Below, one piece after another: positions 35,372 to 44,815 of a stretch of DNA of 64,000 bases. A program made the position numbers and the translations under genes. The stretch covers positions 1 to 64,000 of the forward strand of contig JARGPH010000033.1 in assembly GCA_029213065.1 (NCBI GenBank). The letters run 5' to 3'. Each line of letters begins with the position of its first letter. Positions within the stretch are counted from its first letter, which is position 1. The notes under the pieces were generated by a model. The model saw only the letters and a list, made by a program, of their open reading frames with translations. It did no database searches and was not told the DNA's origin. The DNA comes from Verrucomicrobiales bacterium. GTDB taxonomy: Bacteria > Verrucomicrobiota > Verrucomicrobiia > Verrucomicrobiales > DEV007.

Positions 35372-37051
35372 TCAGTGCTCCACGTTGCTCATCACTTCCT
35401 CGATCGTTGTTTCACCGGAGGCGACTTTGCTCCAACCGTAATCCTGAAGGGTTGTCATTCCACCGTCGAGGGCGGCCTTTTTCAAGACGGCGTAGGACGC
35501 ATGCGAGGTGATCAGCTCAGACATGGTCGGAGTGATCAGGCAAATCTCAAGGATCGCCATCCGGCCTTTGTAACCGGTATCGCGACAGGAGCGGCAGCCC
35601 ACCGCTTCGTGAACCCCGGCTCGCATCGACTCGGGAAATCCGATTTCATCAAGCTCCTGATTGTCGAGCGTGGCAGGGCGTTTGCAGTCGGCGCACAAAC
35701 GACGCACGAGACGCTGAGCTAAAAACCCGCGCACGGAAGAGGCTATCAGGAAAGGCTCGATGCCCATGTCGAGCAATCGGGTGATCCCGGAGACGGCATC
35801 GTTGGTGTGCAGAGTGCTGAAGACAAGGTGACCGGTCAGAGCCCCTCGAATCGCGATCTCGGTGGTTTCCAAATCTCGCATCTCCCCCACCATGATGATA
35901 TTCGGGTCGCCACGGAGAATGGCACGAAGCCCCGTCGCAAAGGTCAGACCGATCTCGGGCTTCATCGCAATCTGGATCACTCCATCAAGTCGATTCTCGA
36001 CCGGATCTTCAACCGTGACGATGCGGGTATCCTTGGTGTTGAGCTGCTTGAGAAAGGTATACAGCGTTGTCGACTTACCGGAACCGGTCGGCCCGGTAAC
36101 GAGAATGATTCCGTTAGGCTGCTTGAGAAGTCCCTCAATTGTCGCCCGGGTCGGAGCATCGAGTCCTAACATCGCAATATCAAAATTCTGTCGCGTGAGG
36201 AGACGAAGGGCAACACTCTCGCCGTTCACCGATGGGATCGTCGCGACTCGAACATCGACAGGAGATCCGTCGAGTTCAAGGTTGATACGTCCATCCTGCG
36301 GGAGGCGCCGCTCGGCGATGTCGAGCTGGGCCATGATCTTGAGACGGGAGACCAGCGAGGCCTGCAAGGCACGAATGTCAGGCGGAACCGCGACTTCCTG
36401 AAGCGCTCCATCAACCCGGTATCGAATCCGGAGATTTTTCTCGAGTGGCTCGATATGAATATCCGTCGCTCTTTCACGAAGTGCTTCGCGGAAAATCTGA
36501 TTCACGAAGTTCATGACCGAGGCTTCCTCCTCCTCTTCGTCGAGCTGCGTAACCTCCTGTTCATCGTCGTCACGCGCATTGGGATCGCGGCCTTCGATGA
36601 GCTCATCGAACTGTTCGGCACCGACGCCGTAGCCCTGACGCAAGCCTTCCATGATACGGAAGCGGGTGCTCACGACCCAGGTCACCGGGAGAGAGATTTC
36701 GCGTCCGACTGCCTGACGCGCCTCGAGATCAAACGGATCGTAGGACATCAAACAAATCTCATCATCATCGATCCGCGCGGGAAGAAGGCAGTGCTTCAGC
36801 GCGACCTTCGCAGGAAAACGCCGATGCAGCGCCGTCGTCAAATCGAGCTCAGATTTAGCAACAAATTCCAGCCCCGCTTCTTTGGCGAGGCTCCGCGCGA
36901 ACGACTCTTCATCGACGAGCCCCGCGTCAAAAACCGCATCCACGAGGGAAGAATGATTCGCTGCTGCTTCCGCTAGAATGGCTTCGCACTTTGGCGCGTC
37001 GGTGCATCCGCTATTGATAGAGACACGGGTTAGTAAAGGAATTAAGGACAT
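35372..37051 (-). CDS. Type IV pilus / type II secretion assembly ATPase
   Basis: 559 residues from the ATG at 37051 (a TTG further upstream in frame would add 11). The PilB/GspE/PulE family powers pilus or secretion pseudopilus assembly at the inner membrane. The N-terminal T2SSE_N-like domain is followed by the catalytic part: Walker A GPTGSGKST (about 320), Asp-box VTVEDPVE, Walker B GDPNIIMVGEMRD, His-box STLHTNDA, and the C-terminal zinc-type tetracysteine with CADC and CRSC. No other pilus genes lie in this window, so which system it serves cannot be said. Confidence 0.92.
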   Translation of the reverse strand: MSLIPLLTRVSINSGCTDAPKCEAILAEAAANHSSLVDAVFDAGLVDEESFARSLAKEAGLEFVAKSELDLTTALHRRFPAKVALKHCLLPARIDDDEICLMSYDPFDLEARQAVGREISLPVTWVVSTRFRIMEGLRQGYGVGAEQFDELIEGRDPNARDDDEQEVTQLDEEEEEASVMNFVNQIFREALRERATDIHIEPLEKNLRIRYRVDGALQEVAVPPDIRALQASLVSRLKIMAQLDIAERRLPQDGRINLELDGSPVDVRVATIPSVNGESVALRLLTRQNFDIAMLGLDAPTRATIEGLLKQPNGIILVTGPTGSGKSTTLYTFLKQLNTKDTRIVTVEDPVENRLDGVIQIAMKPEIGLTFATGLRAILRGDPNIIMVGEMRDLETTEIAIRGALTGHLVFSTLHTNDAVSGITRLLDMGIEPFLIASSVRGFLAQRLVRRLCADCKRPATLDNQELDEIGFPESMRAGVHEAVGCRSCRDTGYKGRMAILEICLITPTMSELITSHASYAVLKKAALDGGMTTLQDYGWSKVASGETTIEEVMSNVEH

Positions 37052-37197
37052 CTCGGGATGGATCGTTGCAAGAGGACAGAGCAAACCCTGCCAGCTTTAC
37101 GCTGACCTAGTCAACCCCGCGGAACCGTCAAAGTTTCACCGGATAGTGTATCGGAACCACCTGAAAACGCGCACATTTTGCGCGCATCCGTGTTGCC

Positions 37198-38232
37198 ATG
37201 AACGGCGAAACCGACAATACTTTGCCCGTGATTCTCGATCTCGACAAATTCATAGCCAAAGAGCGCCCGTTCTGGGATGAGCTCGTGGAACTGCTCCGCC
37301 TTCAGGACGATAACAGGGATCACCGACTCACGCTCGATCAGGCAAAGCGCCTCTTCTACCTCTATCAGCGAACTTCGGCAGATCTCGTTAAAATGAAAAC
37401 CTTCGCGGGGGAGGCCGAGACCTCGCAGTTCCTCGAGAATCTCGTCGCACGCGCCTACAGTCGACTGCACGAAAACGGCGGCGAAAAGGTCCGCTTTCGC
37501 CCCTGGCAGTGGCTCACGCGGAATTTCCCGGCGACTTTTCGCAGACACTGGGTTGCCTTCGCGCTCTCTATCGGGACCTTCTGGATCGGCGCCGGCTTCG
37601 GAGCAGCGGCGTTGAATTTCAACTACGAACTGAAGTCGGATTTTATCCCGCCACAGTTCAGCCACCTCAACGAGAAGCCCTCAAAGCGCGTCGAGCGGGA
37701 GGAAAAACAGGACTTTGACGCATTCCAGGGAAGGCATCAGTTTTCGGCACAGCTCATGACTCACAATACGAAAGTCACGATCATGACGATGGTTGTCGGT
37801 TTTCTCTGGGGAGTTTTCACCCTGATTCTCCTTTTCTACAACGGAACCCTGATCGGCGTCGTCATCTTCGATTATCTTTCGGATGGTCAGGGAACCTTTC
37901 TGACCGCCTGGCTGTTGCCGCACGGATCGATTGAACTTCCCGCCATCTTCATCGGCGGGCAGGCCGGCTTCATTATTGCGCACACCATGTTCGGCTGGAA
38001 AACCAACCTGAAACTTCGGGCGCGCTTTTCGCGAATCCGCGGAGACCTCATCACGCTCGTGGGCGGCGCTGCACTCATGTTAGTGTGGGCGGGCATCGTC
38101 GAATCGTTTCTCTCCCAGTATCACGATCCCCTTTTCTACCCGTGGAAGATTGGATTCGGAGCGATCCAGTTACTCGGCTTAATTCTCTTTCTCACTTTCT
38201 CCGGACGTCGAAAACCTGAGCTCGCTGCATGA
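37198..38232 (+). CDS. Stage II sporulation protein M (SpoIIM/DUF95) family membrane protein
   Basis: 344 residues. The cytoplasmic N-terminal helical region (about 1-105) is followed by several membrane helices (WVAFALSIGTFWIGAGFGAAA, TIMTMVVGFLWGVFTLILLF, FLTAWLLPHGSIELPAIFIGG). The HGxxE motif (PHGSIELPAI) and N-T-x-x-N-like loop (MTHNTKVTIM) are the family signature. In non-sporulating bacteria these proteins commonly pair with RDD-family genes, as here; the molecular role is unknown. It is in a translationally coupled pair with the RDD gene (ATGA overlap). Confidence 0.9.
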   Translation: MNGETDNTLPVILDLDKFIAKERPFWDELVELLRLQDDNRDHRLTLDQAKRLFYLYQRTSADLVKMKTFAGEAETSQFLENLVARAYSRLHENGGEKVRFRPWQWLTRNFPATFRRHWVAFALSIGTFWIGAGFGAAALNFNYELKSDFIPPQFSHLNEKPSKRVEREEKQDFDAFQGRHQFSAQLMTHNTKVTIMTMVVGFLWGVFTLILLFYNGTLIGVVIFDYLSDGQGTFLTAWLLPHGSIELPAIFIGGQAGFIIAHTMFGWKTNLKLRARFSRIRGDLITLVGGAALMLVWAGIVESFLSQYHDPLFYPWKIGFGAIQLLGLILFLTFSGRRKPELAA

Positions 38233-39029
38233 TTGGCCGAACCACAGTTCTCACCATTCAAACGCCGGAGGGTGTCGCCTTCACGATTCCCATCGCAAGT
38301 CCGATCAGCCGGTGCCTCGCCCTCGCGGTTGATCTTGCGGTGATTCTCGCCCTGACGATATTGATCAGCCAGGTCGTTCAATTCCTCAGTATCGCCGCTT
38401 CAGGGATTCCCCTTTTAAACGACATCCTCTCCGATTTCGGAAACGGATTCATGATCGTCGCTCAGTTTGCGCTGGCCATTTTCTACGGAATCATCACGGA
38501 GTGGCTCTGGTCCGGCCAGACTTTGGGGAAGCGGCTCATGAAATTGCGGGTCATCGATGAACGCGGCCTTTCGCTTGGCCTGAAGCAAATCATCATCCGG
38601 AATCTCTTTCGCCTCCTCGATCTTCTTCCCTCAAATTTCTATCTTCTCGGTGGCTTCTCGTGCCTCGTCACACAAAAATGCCAACGAATCGGCGACATCG
38701 CTGCGGGCACACTCGTGATCAGGGAAACAAGACCCTTTGCCCCTCAGTTCAGCGAGCTGATGGAAAAAGACGAGAATTCATTCGCCGCTATGCCCCACCT
38801 CGAGAGTCGCCTCCGACAACAGGTCACCCCTGACGAGGCACGCACCGCACTCGACGCGGTGGTCCGGCGCAATGAGCTGGAGCCCGGGGCCCGGCTGCGG
38901 CTTTTTGAAGCACTCGCCAACTACTTTCGCGAAATGGCTGAATTTCCCGAGGAGATTACGATCGGACTCTCTGACGAACAGTATGTTCGGAACGTGGTCG
39001 AAACCCTTTTCCGTCGCGCCGCCAGTTGA
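38229..39029 (+). CDS. RDD family membrane protein
   Basis: 266 residues. The RDD domain is recognisable by SPISRCLALAVDLAVILAL at the N-terminus, the Asp in the first helix and later LGKRLMKLRVIDERG in the loop, with a further membrane segment and a long C-terminal soluble region (about 165-266) of helical character. It overlaps the SpoIIM-like gene by four bases. RDD proteins have been proposed as transporters in some cases, but no substrate can be given here. Confidence 0.88.
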   Translation: MIGRTTVLTIQTPEGVAFTIPIASPISRCLALAVDLAVILALTILISQVVQFLSIAASGIPLLNDILSDFGNGFMIVAQFALAIFYGIITEWLWSGQTLGKRLMKLRVIDERGLSLGLKQIIIRNLFRLLDLLPSNFYLLGGFSCLVTQKCQRIGDIAAGTLVIRETRPFAPQFSELMEKDENSFAAMPHLESRLRQQVTPDEARTALDAVVRRNELEPGARLRLFEALANYFREMAEFPEEITIGLSDEQYVRNVVETLFRRAAS

Positions 39030-39054
39030 TTCCACGGTGATGACTCAACGTCAC

Positions 39055-39525
39055 CTAGCGACTGAGGTCTTCCTGCCGAAGCACTTTGTAGCCGGCACGC
39101 GAGAGGACGGAATTTCCGAAGTCGTTATCCTCCACACAGAGAGCGAGGGCGGCAGCGCTGTTCGGCTGAGTCAACAAAGGGTAAATAAAGTGGATGTTGG
39201 TTTCCGCTTCCAAGAGGCACCTGAGGCAAGCCGGCATCTGCTCTGCCCCCTCACGCAACTCCACGACGACGAGTTCCGTCGAATTGAAGGGAATCCCCTT
39301 CTCCATGAACAAGGTCTCCACGGTGTCCTGATCGTTGACGATCAATCTCACCACCGTGTTGTCGATCGAGTCCTGAACCGAGAGCCCCAGCACGACGACC
39401 TGATTTAACTTCATCAGGTCCAGAATCGCAACAAACGCTCCGGGCCGGTTCGGTAGGAACACTGCAATCTGTCTGATCGGCGTTCCCTGCGCTGTATCCG
39501 TCGAGCTCTCCTCTTCCTCCATCAT
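39055..39525 (-). CDS. Tandem ACT-domain protein
   Basis: 156 residues. After a short acidic N-terminus come two ACT-like halves: RQIAVFLPNRPGAFVAILDLM (about 18-75) and a second with QMPACLRCLLEAETNIHFIYPL (about 90-150). ACT domains bind amino acids and regulate enzymes; there is no catalytic domain, so it is a stand-alone regulator or small subunit. It is located 65 bp downstream of glmS on the same strand, but that does not identify its ligand. Convergent with the RDD gene over 25 bp. Confidence 0.82.
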   Translation of the reverse strand: MMEEEESSTDTAQGTPIRQIAVFLPNRPGAFVAILDLMKLNQVVVLGLSVQDSIDNTVVRLIVNDQDTVETLFMEKGIPFNSTELVVVELREGAEQMPACLRCLLEAETNIHFIYPLLTQPNSAAALALCVEDNDFGNSVLSRAGYKVLRQEDLSR

Positions 39526-39590
39526 TGCGGTGTCATCTCAAGTCCCCTGAAGTTTCTCTCATTTCAGCCCCGCTGTCAGCCAGAAAATTG

Positions 39591-41444
39591 CTACTCAACC
39601 GTGACACTTTTAGCCAGATTTCGCGGTTTATCGACATCGCAGCCTCTCGCTACCGCGAAATGATAGCTCAACAACTGGAGCGGAATGACACTCAGAAGCG
39701 GAGTGAGGCATTCGGCTGTCTCGGGAATGTAGATCACGTCATCGGCGATTCGCTCCAGCTCGGTTGAACCCTCCGTAGTGATCGCAATAACGGGACCTTT
39801 TCTCGCTTTGACCTCTTCGAGTGTGCTGACGTTTTTCTCATAAACCGAATCTCTCGGCATGATAAAAACGCTCGGCACTTCCTCACTGACGAGAGCGATG
39901 ATTCCATGTTTCAACTCCGCCGCGGCATGACCACTCGCGAAAATGTAGGAAATCTCCTTCATCTTCAAAGCGCCTTCAAGGGCGGTCGGATAATTGAACT
40001 GTCTTCCCAGAAAGAGCATCCCCGGCGCATCGATATACTTCTCCGCGATCTTTTTAATGTGCTCAGTCTGCTGAAGGATCTTCTCCACTTTCGCTGGAAT
40101 CTCGCGCAGGTCATGCAGGAGCCGGTTTCCGTAATCAACCGAGAGGTGGCGCATTCGCCCTAACAAAATTGCCAAAAGCGTTAGCACCGTGACCTGCGAG
40201 GTGAATGATTTCGTCGCCGCCACACCGATTTCAGGACCGGAGTGGAGATAGCTGCCGCCGTCAGATTCGCGCGCGATCGTCGAGCCAACAGTGTTGACGA
40301 TCCCGAGGACCCGGTGCCCTTTTCTCTGCCCTTCCCGCATCGCGGCAAGGGTATCGATCGTTTCACCACTCTGACTCAGAACAAATACGAGGGTGTTCTT
40401 ATCTAGAGGGGGATTCCGGTAGCGGAACTCACTCGCTGTTTCCACCTCTGTGGGAATTCTCGCGAGGTGCTCGATCAAATACTCTCCCACCATCGCAGCA
40501 TGCGAAGCGGTTCCGCATCCGCACAAGACAATGCGATCAACATCGCGCAACTCACGTGGCGTCAATTGCAAACCACCGAGGAGCGCCGAGGCTTCGTCGT
40601 CGATCAAGCGTCCACGAAACGCATTCTGGATCGAAGAGGGTTGCTCGAAGATCTCCTTGAGCATGTAATGGGGAAATTCTCCCATCTCAGCCTCTTCAGC
40701 GGTGTATTCGACCTTGCTCACCTCGTAGCTGGCGGCATCGCCATCGACATTCTCCACTGTAAAATCATCCGCTTTGAGACAGACCAAATCGCGATCCTGG
40801 AGGTAAATCGCATCAGCGGTATGTGAGACAATCGCCCCCACATCCGAGGCGAGAAAATTCTCCCCTTTACCAAGTCCCACGACCAATGGACTGCCAAGAC
40901 GCGCGCCGACGAGAAACCCGGGCGCCTCTTCATGCATTGCCACGATCCCGTAGGTCCCCGAGACTTTCGGCAGGGACGCCCTCACCGCAGCCACAAGGCG
41001 CTTTTCCGGGTCGGTTTCCTTGGAATTGTCGAAAGCAAGGCCGATGAGGTGCGCAAGCACTTCGGAATCGGTCTGGGACAAAAATTGATGACCATCCAGT
41101 TCGAGGCGATCTTTTAAAACCTGATAGTTTTCAATGACACCATTGTGAACAAGGGCGAGCCGACCACTCCGATCGCGATGAGGGTGAGCGTTCTCATCCG
41201 AAGGCTGGCCGTGAGTGGCCCACCGTGTATGACTGATCCCACACCCGCCTTCAGCCGGGTGAGCGGAAAGCTCCTCTCTTAAATTGGCAATGCGACCGCT
41301 CTTTTTGCGCAACTGGATGTGCGAATCCGAATCGAGAATCGCGAGACCGGACGAATCGTAGCCCCGATATTCAAGTCGTTTCAATCCGTCCAAAAGAATG
41401 GGCGCCGCGCTGGCTTTTCCAACGTATCCGATAATACCGCACAT
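39591..41444 (-). CDS. glmS: Glutamine--fructose-6-phosphate aminotransferase
   Basis: Makes glucosamine-6-phosphate from fructose-6-phosphate and glutamine, the committed step to UDP-GlcNAc for peptidoglycan and LPS. 617 residues: N-terminal nucleophile glutaminase domain (Cys2, MCGIIGYVG; RWATHGQPSDENAHPH), two SIS isomerase domains (CGTASHAAMVGEYLIE, SQSGETIDTLAAM; SKSFTSQVTVL-like), and the C-terminal end LAKSVTVE with the KSVTVE family signature. I see no glmS ribozyme in the 118 bp upstream. It is divergent from glgC. Confidence 0.97.
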   Translation of the reverse strand: MCGIIGYVGKASAAPILLDGLKRLEYRGYDSSGLAILDSDSHIQLRKKSGRIANLREELSAHPAEGGCGISHTRWATHGQPSDENAHPHRDRSGRLALVHNGVIENYQVLKDRLELDGHQFLSQTDSEVLAHLIGLAFDNSKETDPEKRLVAAVRASLPKVSGTYGIVAMHEEAPGFLVGARLGSPLVVGLGKGENFLASDVGAIVSHTADAIYLQDRDLVCLKADDFTVENVDGDAASYEVSKVEYTAEEAEMGEFPHYMLKEIFEQPSSIQNAFRGRLIDDEASALLGGLQLTPRELRDVDRIVLCGCGTASHAAMVGEYLIEHLARIPTEVETASEFRYRNPPLDKNTLVFVLSQSGETIDTLAAMREGQRKGHRVLGIVNTVGSTIARESDGGSYLHSGPEIGVAATKSFTSQVTVLTLLAILLGRMRHLSVDYGNRLLHDLREIPAKVEKILQQTEHIKKIAEKYIDAPGMLFLGRQFNYPTALEGALKMKEISYIFASGHAAAELKHGIIALVSEEVPSVFIMPRDSVYEKNVSTLEEVKARKGPVIAITTEGSTELERIADDVIYIPETAECLTPLLSVIPLQLLSYHFAVARGCDVDKPRNLAKSVTVE

Positions 41445-41562
41445 AGAAAAATATTATAATTTAGAGAAAATCCAGCTTACGCGGCAACTCCCCCTTATCA
41501 AAAAAAATGTTACAAAAACAATCTACATTCTTTCCGAGTGCGGATATCATTTATTGCGAATC

Positions 41563-42864
41563 ATGCCACTTACCAATCCAAATAAATCTCTCAAAGGAAC
41601 CTTAGCGATCATCATGGGAGGAGGCCAGGGATCGAGACTTTTCCCTCTCACTCACAATCGCTCAAAACCGGCGGTACCACTCGCGGGCAAATATCGAATC
41701 GTCGATATCCCCATCAGCAACTGCATCAATTCTGGGATCCGTCAGATGTATGTCCTGACCCAGTTTAACAGCGAGTCTTTGAACAGACACGTCACGAGCG
41801 GCTACAAGTTCGATCATTTTGGAGAAAACTTTGTCCATGTCCTTGCTGCTCAGCAGACTCCGGGGGACAACAACTGGTATCAGGGCACCGCCGATGCGGT
41901 CCGCCAGAATCTGAGTTATTTCCTCGAGAAACCCTACAAATACTTTCTTATTCTAAGCGGTGACCAGCTCTACCGGATGGACTTCCGCAAGATGATCAAG
42001 GAGCACAAGGCAAACGGTGCTGAGCTCACCATCGCCACCACCCCGGTTGATCGCGATCCGGCGAGAGCATTCGGCCTGATGCATACCGACGATGAAAGCT
42101 GTATCACCCAATTTGTCGAGAAGCCGGGAAGCAATGACGAGCTCCTCGACGGATTGACGATGCCGGAGACGCTGCTCAAGGCTGCAGGCTACGAAGGACA
42201 TGAAGAGAAGTTTCAGGCCTCCATGGGGATTTACCTCTTCAATCGCAACGTCCTCGAAGAGGCCCTCGACAACGATTTTGAAGATTTCGGCAAAAATATC
42301 ATCCCGTCACTGATTGAAGAAAAGGATGTCTACACCCACGTTTTCCGAGGCTACTGGGAAGACATCGGAACGATCTCCTCTTTTTACGAAGCCAATTTGG
42401 AATGCACCAAGGTGGTTCCCAAATTCAACTTTTTCGACCACAACAATCCGGTCTACACCAGGTCACGCCTGCTCCCTGCCAGTAAAATCAATAACGCTGA
42501 CATCAAGGAAGCGCTGCTCTCCGATGGTTGTATTATCTCGAACGCAACAATCAGAAGTTCTATCATCGGGGTCCGCTCCGTAATCGAATCCGGATGTGAG
42601 ATCTACGAATCGATCGTTATGGGGGCTGACTTTTACGACAAGTTCGAAATCGCGGACAAAGATTCCTACAGTGAAAGCTCGGTCAAAATCGGTGAAGGCA
42701 CTTTCATCCGCAAAGCGATCATCGATAAAAATGTCAGCATTGGCAAAAACGTCAGGATCGATCCCGGTGACCGCGTCAATGAGGACAACGAGTGGTGCCA
42801 CATCCGTGATGGCATCGTCGTGATCCCCAAGAGTTCAACGATTCCCGACGGAACCGTCGTTTAA
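41563..42864 (+). CDS. glgC: Glucose-1-phosphate adenylyltransferase
   Basis: Makes ADP-glucose from ATP and glucose-1-phosphate, the precursor for glycogen. 433 residues; the start at 41563 is chosen because the upstream part of the frame carries no family signature. Nucleotide motif GGGQGSRLFPLT with the Lys of RSKPAVP, then GTADAVRQN, a GDQLYRMD metal site, VEKP, and a C-terminal left-handed beta-helix with hexapeptide character (GTFIRKAIIDKNVSIGKNVR). The partner enzyme glycogen synthase is about 10 kb upstream in this window. Divergent from glmS with a shared 118-bp promoter region. Confidence 0.95.
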   Translation: MPLTNPNKSLKGTLAIIMGGGQGSRLFPLTHNRSKPAVPLAGKYRIVDIPISNCINSGIRQMYVLTQFNSESLNRHVTSGYKFDHFGENFVHVLAAQQTPGDNNWYQGTADAVRQNLSYFLEKPYKYFLILSGDQLYRMDFRKMIKEHKANGAELTIATTPVDRDPARAFGLMHTDDESCITQFVEKPGSNDELLDGLTMPETLLKAAGYEGHEEKFQASMGIYLFNRNVLEEALDNDFEDFGKNIIPSLIEEKDVYTHVFRGYWEDIGTISSFYEANLECTKVVPKFNFFDHNNPVYTRSRLLPASKINNADIKEALLSDGCIISNATIRSSIIGVRSVIESGCEIYESIVMGADFYDKFEIADKDSYSESSVKIGEGTFIRKAIIDKNVSIGKNVRIDPGDRVNEDNEWCHIRDGIVVIPKSSTIPDGTVV

Positions 42865-42879
42865 AGGCAACACAGAAAA

Positions 42880-42903
42880 GGGCCGCGGCGTAAGCAACGG
42901 CCC
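42880..42903. terminator. Hairpin after glgC
   Basis: GGGCCG/CGGCCC stem of 6 bp with a 12-nt loop, between the convergent glgC and ankyrin genes. No strong T-tract on the plus strand. Confidence 0.45.
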
Positions 42904-42914
42904 GAAAAGGAGAT

Positions 42915-42935
42915 CGCCGGAAGATCTATCCGGCG
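42915..42935. terminator. Second hairpin before the ankyrin gene stop
   Basis: CGCCGG/CCGGCG stem of 6 bp with a 9-nt loop. On the minus strand CTCCTTTTC follows, so it could end the ankyrin transcript. Confidence 0.45.
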
Positions 42936-42951
42936 GTTCGTTTGAAGAGGA

Positions 42952-44535
42952 TCAGGGATTGATGACCCCGTCACGGGCAACCGTGGTAACTTCCTCGCTC
43001 TTAAGGTTCTTGATCACAACCCCGGAAGGTCGAATGTCGAGCACCTGATAATCGGTCTCACCCGATTGCACCGTGGCAGTTCGAAAAACATCGCCGGCCT
43101 TCACCACGTAACGGTATTTGCTGTCCGCCGAAGTAAGAATGGCATACGAATCGGAGGTCTGACCGCTTACATCTTTAACGAGAAGGTGCGAGTTCCCGGT
43201 GATCTTGTCTTCAATCTCAACGCGAGAGACATCAACCATCCGTCCTTTCCCTTCCTTCGAACTCACAAATTTGCGGGTAACTTCTTTCACTTCGTAATTG
43301 GTGCCCGGAATCGTTGCCCCCTTTGATACTTCGATGCCACCTTCGGACGTCGCATTCATCATGCGGATATTCGCGGTTTTGCCGTCAACATTCTCAACGA
43401 CCACCGGAAGCGGCTCCTCGTGATAGGCTGCGAGGACCATGGATTTCACAGGCGCGATTTTGGGATCGGTTGAACTGATCCTTGAACCATTCAGTGCAAC
43501 GATCGGCTTATCCTTTGCTTCCTCCCTTACCTTCTGAGACTTTTCACGGAGAGGTGCTTCAGTCACAGGCTGCTCAAGTGGAGGTGCCGTTGAAGATGAG
43601 GACGGTGCGGATGTTGCGGCAGGTGCAGAAGTCGCGGCAACCGTCGCTGGAGCGCTTGCCGTTAGCGTTTCCTCCACCGCAGATTTTTCAATGAGAGCAG
43701 TTCGAGCCATCTTCATTTCCTCGCTGACCTGAGTGCCTTCTTCCGACTGCCCCCAGGCATCCGGATTGAGAATGAACTCTTTCACTTCCGGGTGACCAGC
43801 CTCTTCAGCAAGAATCACGGCGGTAGACTGATCGTTATCAACAGCGAAAGGATTTGCCTGATTTTGAAGTAGGGTGCGCACTGCCGATAGATGCCCGCCT
43901 TCGGAGGCAATCATCAGCGGCGTGCGGCTCTCCGGGCTTCTCGCGTTAATATTTGCTCCCTGACTGAGCAGGGTTTGAATCACTGCGGAATCTCCGGTGA
44001 AACTGGCGACGAGGAGAGCGTCATCGAGATCAGCGGAACTGGCATGCGATGACAGGAGTGATACCAGATTCTCGTGCCCGTTGTATGCCGCGATGGAAAG
44101 AGCACTCCACCCTTCGATGTCACTGGCCTCGGTTTCTGCACCGCGGGACATGAGAACACGGGCGACAGCTTCGTGCCCTTTGGCTGACGCTACAATAAGA
44201 GCGTTTCGACCCTGCTCATTAACATGACGGGGATCCGCTCCCATTCCCAGAAGCTTCTCCACCGTAGTCGTATGACCGGAACCCGAAGCCCTGATCAACG
44301 CGGTATTTAATTTCTCATCAGGAGTATCGATATCGAATCCAGCTTCTTTGAACAAAGTGATGCTTTCAGAATCACCGGCTCCTGCAGCAACCAGTAAATC
44401 GCGAACCTCCAACTCATACCCCTTGTCATTCAGAGTTCGCGTCGCCTCTTTTTGGGGATCACTGCATCCAACCAGAGTGATTGCGACAGGCAACAACACG
44501 GAAAGAACAATCGAAGAATAGTTAAAAAGCTTCAT
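42952..44535 (-). CDS. Ankyrin-repeat lipoprotein
   Basis: 527 residues from the ATG at 44535. The signal sequence ends in the lipobox LVGC (Cys about 24), so the mature protein is lipidated. Residues about 40-250 hold six to seven ankyrin repeats (e.g. EQGRNALIVASAKGHEAVARVLMSRGAE written in part as GRNALIVASAKGHEAVARV). A low-complexity Ala/Ser/Thr-Pro region (about 285-340) follows. The C-terminal part (about 355-527) contains two similar beta domains: one around GTNYEVKEVTRKFV and one around SGETDYQVLDIRPSG, with the motif -x-Y-x-V-x-(E/D)-(V/I)-. No enzymatic motif; possibly a periplasmic or outer-membrane interaction scaffold. The upstream 22 codons (MSDKRKEC...) are excluded because the lipobox start is better. 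Confidence 0.85.
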   Translation of the reverse strand: MKLFNYSSIVLSVLLPVAITLVGCSDPQKEATRTLNDKGYELEVRDLLVAAGAGDSESITLFKEAGFDIDTPDEKLNTALIRASGSGHTTTVEKLLGMGADPRHVNEQGRNALIVASAKGHEAVARVLMSRGAETEASDIEGWSALSIAAYNGHENLVSLLSSHASSADLDDALLVASFTGDSAVIQTLLSQGANINARSPESRTPLMIASEGGHLSAVRTLLQNQANPFAVDNDQSTAVILAEEAGHPEVKEFILNPDAWGQSEEGTQVSEEMKMARTALIEKSAVEETLTASAPATVAATSAPAATSAPSSSSTAPPLEQPVTEAPLREKSQKVREEAKDKPIVALNGSRISSTDPKIAPVKSMVLAAYHEEPLPVVVENVDGKTANIRMMNATSEGGIEVSKGATIPGTNYEVKEVTRKFVSSKEGKGRMVDVSRVEIEDKITGNSHLLVKDVSGQTSDSYAILTSADSKYRYVVKAGDVFRTATVQSGETDYQVLDIRPSGVVIKNLKSEEVTTVARDGVINP

Positions 44536-44815
44536 AAGTCCGGTTTTTCTAAAAATTTGAGTCCTTCTCATATTGCACTCTTTCCTTTTATCTGACAATC
44601 ATTTATTTTATAAAAACTAATAGCTAATACAACTTAACTAATTTGAGGATTGATCTTCGACTGCTTTTATTAAGAGTTGATGCTCCGCGTCCTGTCATTC
44701 CGCCCCCATTTCCTGCGGCGGGGAACCTTTGACTGATTGACACTTCCGGCTAGCGTCTCGACAACAATCCATCTCCAGATTTTAATATGAAACTGTTCCC
44801 CTCTCTTCTTTGCTC
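44536..44815. other. A/T-rich divergent intergenic region
   Basis: About 280 bp between the divergent ankyrin lipoprotein and FAD oxidoreductase genes. The left part is clearly A/T-rich (TAATAGCTAATACAACTTAA-like), consistent with promoters. No RNA or ORF identified. Confidence 0.5.

Noticed and set aside
41445-41562. glmS ribozyme/riboswitch or a shared operator between glmS and glgC
   Set aside because: The 118-bp region is A/T-rich and shows no recognisable ribozyme core.
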